A DNA stretch of 64,000 bases from Sulfomarinibacter sp963733915 (GTDB lineage: Bacteria; Acidobacteriota; Thermoanaerobaculia; Thermoanaerobaculales; Sulfomarinibacteraceae). This document shows, in pieces, positions 47,369-56,678 of the stretch (position 1 is its first letter; each line of letters opens with the position of its first letter). The position numbers and the translations under genes are program-made. Below the pieces are notes generated by a model, which made no database searches, had not been told where the DNA came from, and saw only the letters and a list, made by a program, of their open reading frames with translations. The stretch covers positions 248,001 through 312,000 of the forward strand of contig CAVTEP010000006.1 of assembly GCA_963733915.1 (NCBI GenBank), given 5' to 3'.

Positions 47369-50163
47369 TCAGGGAGTGATGCGGCGTCCATCGGAGCGCC
47401 TCACCGCCAATGGGGCCCGTCCACCGACCACGAGTTTGACGTTGTCGATGAACCAGCCTTCGACCCCGTTGCAGCCGTCGATCCCGAAATCCCAGCGTAC
47501 GCGGATACTGTCGCCCGGCTCGGACACCAGACTGAGATCGACCTGGGACTGGCCCCAGCTGCCTCTGAACGAGGCCTCGTCGACCCCGGTGAATGCGGGC
47601 TGGCCGGCGAGCGGGTTGGTGTTGACGATTTCTTCGTCGTTGATGGTCTCGGTGTCGATCACCGTTGAATTGTAGGGGTTGAACACAAACGCCTCGACCG
47701 GTACCGCCTGCCAGTCGCCGCCGTCGACGCTGATCTTGAGGTTGCCGCCGTCCCAGCCCTCTTCGGTGGCGACGTAGTGGTCGAACACTAGAATCGCCGC
47801 GTCGGCCGACGAGGGAATCTGGAGAACCGGACTCTCGAGCCGGGTGACGCCGGATTGATCGTCACTGTTGGGCTGGCAATCCCCGATCAGGATGCTGTTG
47901 ACGGCGTGAAAGGCGCCACCGTCACCACCGTCGGGAACCTCCTCGGTCCACCGCCACTCGCTGTCCGCCGCCCGATACTCCGAATACACACCTTCGGTAT
48001 CAATCGTCCACGCTGCATCGGGCTGGTTGGCAAAGCTCTCCGAATAGATGACCTGCATACCGCCAAGGCCCGGCGGGTTTGGTCGCAGGATGGGTTCGAA
48101 ATCACACTGGCTGGGCAGGTCGCGCATCTCGACCGCCAGCATGGCCTTTGCCACCTGCTCGCAATCGAAGGCGTCGATGGGGTCGGGGGAGACACCTCCG
48201 GTCTGAAGATCCCTGATCGGCCTCGCGATCAGGTCTCCGCAGCTGATCTCGATGAGATCCGCGTGGTCTGCGAAATCGGTGATGGGGTCCTGGTAGATGC
48301 TCATCGCCCGCCAGTAAATGTGAACGCCTTGGTCAGACCGATGCCGGCGATCGCCTGACCATTGAATGTCCCGCCGTCCACCATCAGCGCGAAGGCGTGG
48401 TTTGGGACACCGCTGTTGAGGTGAACGCCGCCGTTGTCCTCCTCGCCGCAGTAGTACCTGGGATCCGACACCCGACCGGCGTTGACAAAGCAGTTCGGGT
48501 TCCACATGTCCCGGATGGGATTGCCGTCTTCGCCGATCAGCCAACGCACCGAGGGGTCGTTGGCCGGGGCTCTCGGACATTTCGACCAGAAGGCCGGCCC
48601 CGACCCCCGTCTTGAGCGTCTGACCGTCGGTCTGGCCGATGAACAACCCGGGAATGGGCGGCTGGGGATCGGAGCCCTGCATCGTCACGAGCCCGTCATC
48701 CTCGTGGTTTGCGACAATCACAGCGACGGCGCCGGCAACGGCCGCGTTCAGCGCCTTGGTCACGAATTGGCAGTTCCCGCGGTCGATGAGCGCGATGCGA
48801 CCGGCGGTGAAACCGACAAGGGATTCGCATCCGTCGCTGGCCGTGTCGGTGGCGTCGTCGACGAGCTCGACCGTCCCGCTCACCGACCACACGTCGGGAT
48901 TCCAGGTTGCGCCGCCGACGTCGTAAACCCCGGCGAGATCCGGCGGAGCAGTGACGACGAGACTCTGGATGCTCGCGCCGCCGAAGGACGAACAGCCGGC
49001 GGCCGCACGCGCGTTCGAGGGCCGTTCAACCCGCGGCCGTTGAGGAGGTCGACGGCCTCGCCAAAGATATCGGAATAGCTCTCGTTGAGCGCCCCCGGCT
49101 GCCACTGGTAGACCAGGTCGTGGTTGAAGCGGGTGTAACCGTGGACGAACTCGTGGGCGATGACGTCGTCGACCGCGAAATCGGCACAGAAATTCGCGGT
49201 GGCGCCGTTCCAGGCCGCATTCGGACAGGTCAGAGATTCGTCCTCGTAGATACTCCGCATGGTCGCGTCTTCGCCGTCGTAGGACAGATAACGGCCCGCG
49301 GTGATGTTGGAAAAGAGCTCGTAGGTGTCGGCGGCGGCGTCGATGATGGAGTTGACGTCGATGTTCTTGGCGGCATCGAGGCCGCTGAAGGGGTAGGGGT
49401 CACCCTCGTTCCACAAGGCGTCACTGGTCGTGTGGTGATACACGGTGCGCCGAATCGTGTGGACCAAATCGATCCGATCGACCACGGCGCCGTTGTGGGC
49501 ATCGATAAAGAGGGCCTCGCGAACCCTTTCGCCATCAGCGATTTCGACCTTCCAGGCGAGGTGATTCTCGCCCGGCACGCCGCGCGCGAGACCGGCTCGG
49601 AAGATGACGAGCTCTGCTGTCGAGGCCCTGAGCCCGGCAGGGTCGAGACGGCGCCTCTTGGCGACCTCGGTGCGGGCGACCGCGGAGGCCTCCCACTCGC
49701 GAAGGGTCGGAAACGAATCGAGAACGATATCCGGGACGATCGTGCCGTTGACCGTCACGAGCTCGCCGTCACGGTCGAAATGCAGGCGCAGCTCCGCGCC
49801 AAAGACAGGCACTCCGAGGTGGACCTGGCGAAATTCGACATGGCTGAGCCCGAGGCTGTCCGTACGGGACCCGACCACCTCGAGGTCGCGTGCCGGATCG
49901 TCAAGCCCGAACGATTTCCCGAATCGATCGAGAAACTCCATCGCCCGGGCCGTGGTGGAGTCGCTGCGGAGGGGCAGGGACCCGGCTTTGAGCTGGATCA
50001 ACCGGGCGCTCGAGGTCGCCGGATCGAGAACGATCCGTGCGGTATTGGCGGTGGCCTTCCGCAAACGGGAGTGGTCTCGGTTTCGAGGTCCGGACGCGGC
50101 CGATGGCATCGCGATGGCGGAGCTGATCACTGCGAGAGCGAGAGCGGTATTCAATCGACGCAA
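47369..50163 (-). CDS. Secreted M4 (thermolysin-like) metalloprotease with inserted PA domain (three frame breaks)
   Basis: About 930 residues from TTG 50163. Signal peptide, FTP/PepSY propeptide region (GELVTVNGTIVPDI, LAWKVEIADG), catalytic zinc motif HEFVHG near residue 335 with third ligand Glu in GALNESYSDIFGE. A PA domain is then inserted (CSSFGGAS...ALIDRGNCQFVTKA...GLFIGQTDGQ), followed by the rest of the M4 helical domain with catalytic His in DNGGVHLNSGVPNHAF, and a beta-sandwich C-terminus (DHYVATEEGWDGGNLKISVDGG...GWFIDNVKL). Frame changes lie near 49000-49025, 48565 (an extra base; restored MSEAPANDPSVRWLIGED) and 48308 (a missing base; restored LTKAVHIYWRAM). All active-site residues survive. 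It is probably exported to degrade extracellular protein. Confidence 0.88.
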
Positions 50164-50446
50164 ATCTTCACCCCCGCCCGGCGCTGTGGCCGGGCCGGTT
50201 CGAACAACGGGCCGAATTCGGCGACGTCGTCATCATTTCGAGCATAACAAAGGTCCGCCGTTTCAAATTGCATTTCGTGTTTCGACGCCACTCGAAATCG
50301 TTTCTGAGGTTCCGCTGATCGAATTTGAGCCTCATCTCGATTTCCGGCAAGTAACGTGAGGTAAAATGTTTGTTGAGCTTTTTGATTCATATTTCCATCT
50401 TCTATTTTCTTCGAGATATGACGGGGAAGGCAAGGAGGTAACCGAA

Positions 50447-53170
50447 ATGAATTGTCTGAGCCGCGTGCGAGCCATTTCGATGGCGGCGGTGGCCTTGCTG
50501 ATCACCAGCGGTGTGTCGGCGCAGACCACGAACGGTCGCATCATCGGAACGGTCACAGATGAGGGTGGACAGGGGCTTGCGAAAGTAACAATCACCATCA
50601 GCTCGGCGGCCCAGATCGGCGGCATTCAGACCAGGCTTACCGACGACGACGGCTCCTTCCAGTTCATCAGCCTCCACCCGGGCGAGTACACTGTCACGGC
50701 AAACCTCTCGGGGTACGTCAGCCAGGAACGGCAGGAGGTCAAGGTGGATCTCGGCGGCGCGGCCTCGCTGCTGATCGCAATGCCCCAGGCGCGCTTCGAG
50801 AGCGAGATCGAGGTGGTGGCGGACACCCCGGCCGTCGACCCGACCCAGGTCAACACCGAGCAGGTCTATGATCGCAAATACCTGCAGCAGTCCGCGGTCG
50901 GAACCAGGAACCGCGATTATCTGGTCGTTGTCGGTCAGACCGCAGGGGTCACGGGTTCCGACAACCCGAATGTGTTCGGCTCGACTGAGTCCGAAAACGC
51001 CTACTACATCGACGGCCAGGACACGACCGATCCGGTGACGGCGACCTGGGGAACGCTCTACAACTACGACGCGATCGAAGAGGTCGAGATCCAGACCAGC
51101 GGCTTCGAGGCCGAGTACGGCCGGGCTACCGGCGGCTTTATCAACGTGGTTACCAAGTCGGGGGGCAATCAGTTCTCGGGCACTCTCGATATCCGCTACC
51201 GAGATGACAGCTTCCAGGAGAGCGGCGAGCACTACGACGCCTCGACCCTCGACTCGTCCTTTCAGGACACCTCCGCCACCCTCGGCGGCCCGATCCTCCG
51301 CGACCGGTTGTGGTTTTTCGGCGCGTACGAATATGTCAAGTCCGAGCGGACGCCGTCAGGTTCGCCGACCACCCGTGACTTCGAGGGTCAGAATTACAAC
51401 CTCAAGCTGACCTGGCAGGCGGGCTCGAGCTGGCGGCTGTTTGCCAAGGCCTCGGGCGACCCGGCGGAGATCCAGAACGACAACGCCGACCAGTTCGTGG
51501 CGGCGGAGGCGACTTCGTTCCAGAAACAGGGCTCAGACCTCTACACCTTCGAGCTCAACGGCGTACTGTCGGACAGCCTGATGTGGAATACTGTGATCGG
51601 CGCCTACCGTTCGATGCTCGACGTCACACCGATGTCGGGCGATCTGGAGACGCCCTCGCACTACGACTACGGGACCTTCCTCACCACCAACAACTATCCC
51701 AACCAGCAGTACTCGAAACGCAACCGGGACGATCTCGCGACCGATCTGACCTGGTTCGTCGGCGACCTCGCCGGCTCGCACGAGCTCAAGTTCGGGCTCC
51801 AGTACTCGGGGACCGAGTTTCCGGGCGCCAGCTGCTCCACCGGCACCACCGGCGGGGCCTGCACGCCCGGTTCGGTCGGGTACTCGTACGAGGATTTCTA
51901 TTTCCTTCCGTATATCATGTGGGAAGCATCGACCGTCGGCCAGCAGAGCTACCAGGGCACGCTCTATACGGCCTACCTTCAGGACTCGTGGCGGGTGGTC
52001 CCGAACCTGACCCTCAAGGTGGGCCTCCGCTACGACCAGGTGAGCTACGACAACAACGCCAACCGCCAGATCGCCGACATGAACGAGCTCCAGCCGCGGA
52101 TCGGCGTCGCCTGGGACATCACCAACGACGCCAAGAACGTGGTCCGCGGCAACTGGGGCCGTTTCATGCACCCTTCCGCGTTGTCCCTGCCCTACGTGCT
52201 CCGCGCCGGTCTCGAACCGTCCTACCGCTGGTACTCTTGCGCCACGAATCTCGGGGTGTCGAGCGCCGAAGAGTGCGAGGCCTTTGCCGGATTTCTCGGT
52301 TTCGGCTACCGGCCGGACGACCCGGACGCCATGGACCCCTTCGGCTGGGTTCTCCCACCCTGGGAAATCTACGGTCTCGGCGAAACGCTGGTACAGTCCG
52401 ATCTCCGGCCGACCTATGCCGACACTCTCAGCCTTTCCTACGAGCGAGAGGTCGGCCGGCGGGCCTCCCTGGAGCTGACCTACGTCGACAAGAAGACCCG
52501 GGACATCTTCGAGGACACCTGCTCCGGCAACTACCCGGTGCCGAGCGAGGGCGCCGAGTGCTTCGAGTACCTGCTCGGCAATCTGCCCGGCCTGGCGCGC
52601 GATTACGAGGGTTTCATCCTCAAGTACGAGACCCGCTCGTTCGACTGGCTGACGCTGTTGGCGTCCTACACCTACTCGAAATCGAAGGGCAACCTCGAGG
52701 CAAGCCAGGGCAACGACCCGGCATTCGACGTCTACCCGTGGCACTTCGACAACCGCTATGGCTACCTCTCGGACCACCGTCTGCAGCGGTTCAAGCTCAA
52801 CGGTTTTTTCAGCATCAAGGGCGACTGGACGATTGGCTTTGACGGCTTCTGGTCGTCAGCCTTTACCTGGGAGCCGCAGGTCAACCCTGGAATTGACCCC
52901 GAGGTCCCTTACGACGTGTATTACGCTGAACCGCGCGGAAGCCGCGAGGCCTTCGACGCATACAACCTCGACCTCCAGCTCGCCAAGGGATTCAGGGTCG
53001 GCAACACGGTGCGGCTGGTGCTGATCGGTTCGGTCTACAACACCTTCAGCACCGAGTACGGAACCAATGTATGCAACCAGGTCGGCGGTTGCGGCGACTA
53101 CGAGTTGGGCGACGCCACCAGCTGGCGGGAGCCCCGCAGCTACGAGCTCGGTTTCCGCCTCGAGTTCTGA
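50447..53170 (+). CDS. TonB-dependent receptor with carboxypeptidase-regulatory N-terminus
   Basis: 907 residues from ATG 50447, with AAGGAGGT seven bases upstream. Signal peptide ending GVSAQ, a CarboxypepD_reg domain (GRIIGTVTDEGGQGLAKVTI), plug (FEAEYGRATGGFINVVTKSGG), and a large barrel ending FRLEF with the C-terminal Phe. The two receptors in the window share architecture and the EYGRxTGG plug motif but differ widely elsewhere. A TAAAAT at 50362 is the likely -10. It faces the divergent M4 protease gene, so peptide uptake is an attractive guess. It ends at a strong terminator. Confidence 0.92.
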   Translation: MNCLSRVRAISMAAVALLITSGVSAQTTNGRIIGTVTDEGGQGLAKVTITISSAAQIGGIQTRLTDDDGSFQFISLHPGEYTVTANLSGYVSQERQEVKVDLGGAASLLIAMPQARFESEIEVVADTPAVDPTQVNTEQVYDRKYLQQSAVGTRNRDYLVVVGQTAGVTGSDNPNVFGSTESENAYYIDGQDTTDPVTATWGTLYNYDAIEEVEIQTSGFEAEYGRATGGFINVVTKSGGNQFSGTLDIRYRDDSFQESGEHYDASTLDSSFQDTSATLGGPILRDRLWFFGAYEYVKSERTPSGSPTTRDFEGQNYNLKLTWQAGSSWRLFAKASGDPAEIQNDNADQFVAAEATSFQKQGSDLYTFELNGVLSDSLMWNTVIGAYRSMLDVTPMSGDLETPSHYDYGTFLTTNNYPNQQYSKRNRDDLATDLTWFVGDLAGSHELKFGLQYSGTEFPGASCSTGTTGGACTPGSVGYSYEDFYFLPYIMWEASTVGQQSYQGTLYTAYLQDSWRVVPNLTLKVGLRYDQVSYDNNANRQIADMNELQPRIGVAWDITNDAKNVVRGNWGRFMHPSALSLPYVLRAGLEPSYRWYSCATNLGVSSAEECEAFAGFLGFGYRPDDPDAMDPFGWVLPPWEIYGLGETLVQSDLRPTYADTLSLSYEREVGRRASLELTYVDKKTRDIFEDTCSGNYPVPSEGAECFEYLLGNLPGLARDYEGFILKYETRSFDWLTLLASYTYSKSKGNLEASQGNDPAFDVYPWHFDNRYGYLSDHRLQRFKLNGFFSIKGDWTIGFDGFWSSAFTWEPQVNPGIDPEVPYDVYYAEPRGSREAFDAYNLDLQLAKGFRVGNTVRLVLIGSVYNTFSTEYGTNVCNQVGGCGDYELGDATSWREPRSYELGFRLEF

Positions 53171-53192
53171 TCTCCCATTCCTCCTTTCTTCA

Positions 53193-53217
53193 GCCCGCCC
53201 TTCGGGGCGGGCCCTTT
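53193..53217 (+). terminator. Rho-independent terminator after the TonB receptor
   Basis: GCCCGCCC (53193-53200) pairs with GGGCGGGC (53205-53212) around a TTCG tetraloop, followed by CCTTTTCGTTT. It is 22 bases after the receptor stop. Confidence 0.9.
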
Positions 53218-53223
53218 TCGTTT

Positions 53224-53337
53224 AAACGTTTGAACGTTAAACGTTTAAACGCTCCACCCGGCCTCCCCCTGGGAATCATGTGAATAGGGGAGGCGGAGGG
53301 CGAACGTTCTAACGTTCGAACGTGTAACGTTTTAACG
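53224..53337. repeat. Word array F: AACGTT arms around a GCCTCCCC/GGGGAGGC stem and GCGGAGGG core
   Basis: Left arm AACGTT at 53225, 53233, 53240 and a partial at 53248. Right arm at 53303, 53311, 53319 (AACGTG), 53326 and a partial at 53334. Between them GCCTCCCC (53261-53268) pairs with GGGGAGGC (53287-53294), and GGCGGAGGG (53292-53300) directly precedes the right arm. It is the clearest complete copy of the family, located between a terminator and the next promoter. Confidence 0.9.
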
Positions 53338-53350
53338 CCGACGCCGGTCC

Positions 53351-53356
53351 TATAAT
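53351..53356 (+). promoter_or_regulatory. TATAAT -10 element for the plsC-like gene, probably leaderless
   Basis: A perfect TATAAT at 53351-53356 lies eight bases before the ATG at 53365, so transcription should begin at or within a base or two of the start codon. No ribosome site exists in the gap. No good -35 is seen; the array F right arm ends 13 bases upstream. Confidence 0.6.
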
Positions 53357-53364
53357 GGTCCCCG

Positions 53365-53973
53365 ATGCCGAGAAATCCCTTGCCCTCGATCGGTCCTGCG
53401 GTCCCGCGGCGGCGGTGGTGGCTGGGCCGCATGATCGGCCGCCTGGTGCTTGCGGCCGCTCGATGGTCGATTACCGGCACGATTCCGGACATCGGCAAGG
53501 CGGTGATCATCGTCGCGCCGCACACCTCGAACTGGGACTTCGTGATCGGCGCCGGCGGCATGCTCGCCCTCGATCTCGACCTTCGCTTTCTCGGCAAGCA
53601 CACCCTCTTCGACGGACCGTTGGCCCCGCTGATGCGGGGGCTGGGCGGCATCCCGGTCGATCGCGGCCACCCCGGGAGCGGCGTGGTCGAGGCGATGACG
53701 GACCGCTTCAGGGCCGAGGACCGGATGCTGCTGGCGCTGTCTCCCGAGGGAACCCGCCGTTCGGTCGAGCGCTGGAAGACCGGGTTTCACCATATCGCCC
53801 ACGCCGCCGGCGTGCCGATCGCAGGCGTGGCCCTCGACTGGGGGCGGCGCGAGATCCGCTTTGGACCGGTGGTCACACCGACCGAGGACATCGATCGCGA
53901 CCTGTCGGTCTTTCTCGATTTCTTCGCCACCGCCCGCGGGCGGCACGCAAACTCGGGGGCCTCGGCGCCGTAG
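53365..53973 (+). CDS. PlsC-family 1-acyl-glycerol-3-phosphate acyltransferase
   Basis: 202 residues. Acyltransferase motif I HTSNWD (His53, Asp58: HX4D), motif II region LGKHTLFDGPLAPLMRGLGGIPVDR, and motif III SPEGTRR (Glu128). An N-terminal amphipathic or membrane helix (GRMIGRLVLAAARW) suggests membrane attachment. By family it acylates lysophosphatidic acid or a related lysolipid. It heads a possible operon with 54007 and 54547, with gaps of 33 and 18 bases. Confidence 0.88.
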   Translation: MPRNPLPSIGPAVPRRRWWLGRMIGRLVLAAARWSITGTIPDIGKAVIIVAPHTSNWDFVIGAGGMLALDLDLRFLGKHTLFDGPLAPLMRGLGGIPVDRGHPGSGVVEAMTDRFRAEDRMLLALSPEGTRRSVERWKTGFHHIAHAAGVPIAGVALDWGRREIRFGPVVTPTEDIDRDLSVFLDFFATARGRHANSGASAP

Positions 53974-54006
53974 ATACAGTACATTCCGGACGACGAGGAG
54001 GAGAGG

Positions 54007-54528
54007 ATGAGGAGAATCATCGCACTTGGGACACTTTTGGTCTGTGTCGGCGTCACTTTTCCGGCGATCGCGCAGGACGCGAAGCGGGCCCCAGCGTGCT
54101 CGGCCCCCGAGTTCTCGCAATTCGACTTCTGGGTCGGTGACTGGCGGGTGACGGATGAGGCGGGGAGCTTTCAGGGGACCAACCGGGTCGAGAAGATCCT
54201 CGATGGTTGTGTCGTCCGGGAAAACTGGAGCGGCGCCCAGGGAATGCGCGGCCACAGCTACAACATCTATGCCAAGCGCCGTGGCGTCTGGCATCAGACC
54301 TGGGTCGACAGCAACGGCATGCTGCTCCTCCTCGATGGCGGATTCGAAAACGGTCGAATGGTTCTGAGTGGTGAGGCCCGGGCACAGGACGGCAAAGGGA
54401 CGGTCAAGCACGAAATATCGTGGGAGGCGTTGTCCGGCGGCCGGGTGCGTCAGTTGTGGCGGACGTCGAGTGACGGCGGAACGACCTGGAACGACGCCTT
54501 TGTCGGGATCTATACTCCCTGGGAGTAA
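54007..54528 (+). CDS. Secreted DUF1579-like protein
   Basis: 173 residues with a signal peptide (RRIIALGTLLVCVGVTFPAIAQ). The mature part has the pattern of the DUF1579 family: FDFWVGDWRV near the start, then alternating beta-strands (VRENWSGAQG, HQTWVDSNGMLL, RQLWRTSSDGGTTW). These are lipocalin-like in my judgement, possibly binding a small hydrophobic ligand in the periplasm. Ribosome site GAGGAGGAG lies upstream. Probably co-transcribed with its neighbours. Confidence 0.75.
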   Translation: MRRIIALGTLLVCVGVTFPAIAQDAKRAPACSAPEFSQFDFWVGDWRVTDEAGSFQGTNRVEKILDGCVVRENWSGAQGMRGHSYNIYAKRRGVWHQTWVDSNGMLLLLDGGFENGRMVLSGEARAQDGKGTVKHEISWEALSGGRVRQLWRTSSDGGTTWNDAFVGIYTPWE

Positions 54529-54546
54529 CCGTCAGCGGGAGGTCCC

Positions 54547-55377
54547 ATGCGCATCGCCCTCGTCCAGCAGCACGCGACCGACGATCTCGACGACAACCTG
54601 AGGAGAGGGCTCGAGGCCCTCGACGAGGCTGCCGCGGGCGGCGCCAGGCTGGTGTGCTACGCGGAGCTCGCCCTCGAGCCCTTCTACCCGCAGCGCCGCG
54701 CTGCGAGCGACCCCAGCGAGCTTGCCCAGGTGGTGCCGGGACCGGTGACCGCAGCTTTTTCAAAGCGCGCCGCCGCGCTCGGAGTGGTGGTGGTGCTCAA
54801 CCTCTTCGAGCGGGACGGTGATCGATGCTACGACTGCTCGCCGGTGATCGATGCTGACGGAGCGCTGCTTGGCCGCACGCGGATGGTCCACATTACCGAC
54901 TATCCGTGCTTCCACGAACAGGGGTATTACGCCCCGGGCGACCGGGGCGCGCCGGTTTTTGACACCGCGGTTGGCAAGGTCGGGGTCGCCATCTGCTATG
55001 ACCGCCACTTTCCCGAGTACATGCGAGCGCTCGCGCTCGCCGGCGCCGAACTGGTGGTGGTGCCGCAGGCAGGGGCCGTCGACGAGTGGCCGGAAGGCCT
55101 CTATGAGGCCGAACTCCGGGTGGCGGCCTTCCAGAATGGTTACTTCACCGCTCTCTGCAACCGGGTTGGCGCCGAGGAGTGCCTCGAGTTCGCCGGCGAG
55201 TCCTTCGTGTGCGCGCCGGATGGCAGGGTGCTGGCCCGCGCCCCGCTGGGCGCCGACCACATTCTCTACGCCGATATCGATCTCGGGGAAGCCGCCTCGA
55301 GCCACGCGCGGAAACTCTTCCTCCGCGATCGGCGGCCGGAGCTCTACGCGGACTGGCTCACCAGCCGCGAGGCTTGA
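54547..55377 (+). CDS. Carbon-nitrogen hydrolase (nitrilase superfamily)
   Basis: 276 residues, GGGAGG before ATG 54547. Nitrilase fold with catalytic Glu40 (CYAELALEP) and Cys150 (VAICYDRHFPEYMR). The catalytic Lys region, usually RKMH, here reads GRTRMVHITDYPCFHEQGYY, with Met113 where Lys is expected. The rest, including the GYYAPGD loop, resembles N-carbamoylputrescine amidase and beta-ureidopropionase relatives. Whether it is a variant active site or an inactive protein cannot be told from sequence. Cytoplasmic. Last gene of the likely plsC operon. Confidence 0.85.
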   Translation: MRIALVQQHATDDLDDNLRRGLEALDEAAAGGARLVCYAELALEPFYPQRRAASDPSELAQVVPGPVTAAFSKRAAALGVVVVLNLFERDGDRCYDCSPVIDADGALLGRTRMVHITDYPCFHEQGYYAPGDRGAPVFDTAVGKVGVAICYDRHFPEYMRALALAGAELVVVPQAGAVDEWPEGLYEAELRVAAFQNGYFTALCNRVGAEECLEFAGESFVCAPDGRVLARAPLGADHILYADIDLGEAASSHARKLFLRDRRPELYADWLTSREA

Positions 55378-55483
55378 GCTTCCTACTGCGGCGTGGCCCG
55401 TTCGCCGAGCCGACGCGATCCGCCGCCCGCGATGCGCAGTCCGGCCCCACTGTCAAAGCTGTAAAAGTTGAATTCAAAGATGT

Positions 55484-56614
55484 TTACACGAATTCTGGGA
55501 GGTATTTCTCGCGCGCCAACCGCCAGAAGACAACCAGAAAAGCGGTGAGGGGGATCGCGAGAATCATGCCCATGATGCCGTTGAGCGCCGTGCCCCAGAA
55601 GAAGATCGCGACGATGATGACCACCGGGTGGAGACCGGTGCGGTCGCCCATGATCTTCGGAGTCAGCAGGTATCCCTCGATCATCTGGACGACGGCGAAG
55701 ACCACCAGAACGACCAGCACCCGCACGATGCCACCGTCGGGCTGGAAGAAGGCGAGTGGCAGGGCGGTGCCGAGGCCGATGATGTTGCCGAGGTAGGGGA
55801 CGATGTTGAGGAAGCCGAGGGTCAGTCCGATGACAAAGCCGTACTTGAGACCGGCGAGGGTGAAACCGATGGCGAAGAGAAGCCCCTGCAGAAAGGCGAT
55901 GATGAGCTGGCCGCGGAAAAACGCGACGATGATGTTGAGAAACTCCTCGAAGAGGTACAGGAGATCCTTGCGCGTTTCAATCTTGAGGAAGGGGAGAAAT
56001 CGTTCGAGATCGCCGATCTTGGGGATGTCTGACATCAGGAAAAACGCGAAATAGACTGGCGCAACCACCCAACCGAGCAGCGCCGCCACTCCCGAAAGTA
56101 CGCCGACGCCGGCCGACACGGCCCGCTGGCCGAGGTACTGGGCGATGTCCACGACGACACCGCTCTGTCCCTGTACGGCGCCTCCGACCGCCTGACCGAT
56201 GATGGTCTCGTTGTAAAAACGGACCACCTGCGGCGCGTGGGTCTGCGCCCACTCGATCGTCGCCGACCACCAGCGTGGAAACGCGTCGACCAGTCCCTTG
56301 ATCTGGCCGACCAGGAGGTCACCGAAGAACCAGCCGAGAGCGGCGATGGGAAGGATGATCGACAGAAAGACCACGAGCAGGGCCGGCACGCGTCCGAGCT
56401 TGAACCGGGTAGAGATGATTTCGTAGTAGGGCTTGATGACCAGCGCCGCCACCGCCGCCACCGCCAGCGGCAGAAATACGGCCGAGAACTTGACCAGAAA
56501 GGCGCCGACGATCCAGAAAAGCGCCCCGACCGCGAAAAGAATCACCACCGCGGACACGATCGTGATGGCGGATGCGATGGTCGTTCGTTGCCTGTCGCTG
56601 AACTCGATGGCCAT
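55484..56614 (-). CDS. AI-2E/PerM-family transporter
   Basis: 376 residues, about eight membrane helices in the AI-2E family arrangement: two N-terminal helix pairs (VVILFAVGALFWIVGAFLVKFS), a middle amphipathic section (DAFPRWWSATIEWAQ), and a conserved C-terminal block (GLTLGFLNIVPYLGNIIGLGTALPLA; GYLLTPKIMGDRTGLHPVVIIVAIFFWG). GGAGG lies seven bases before ATG 56614. Family members export autoinducer-2 or act as Na+/H+ antiporters; which applies is unknown. Confidence 0.9.
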   Translation of the reverse strand: MAIEFSDRQRTTIASAITIVSAVVILFAVGALFWIVGAFLVKFSAVFLPLAVAAVAALVIKPYYEIISTRFKLGRVPALLVVFLSIILPIAALGWFFGDLLVGQIKGLVDAFPRWWSATIEWAQTHAPQVVRFYNETIIGQAVGGAVQGQSGVVVDIAQYLGQRAVSAGVGVLSGVAALLGWVVAPVYFAFFLMSDIPKIGDLERFLPFLKIETRKDLLYLFEEFLNIIVAFFRGQLIIAFLQGLLFAIGFTLAGLKYGFVIGLTLGFLNIVPYLGNIIGLGTALPLAFFQPDGGIVRVLVVLVVFAVVQMIEGYLLTPKIMGDRTGLHPVVIIVAIFFWGTALNGIMGMILAIPLTAFLVVFWRLAREKYLPEFV

Positions 56615-56678
56615 GGCGGTGCCTCCAGCTCAGGATCTTAGCAAGTCCACGACCGTCGGCTCTCGGTATTCCAGGTCT

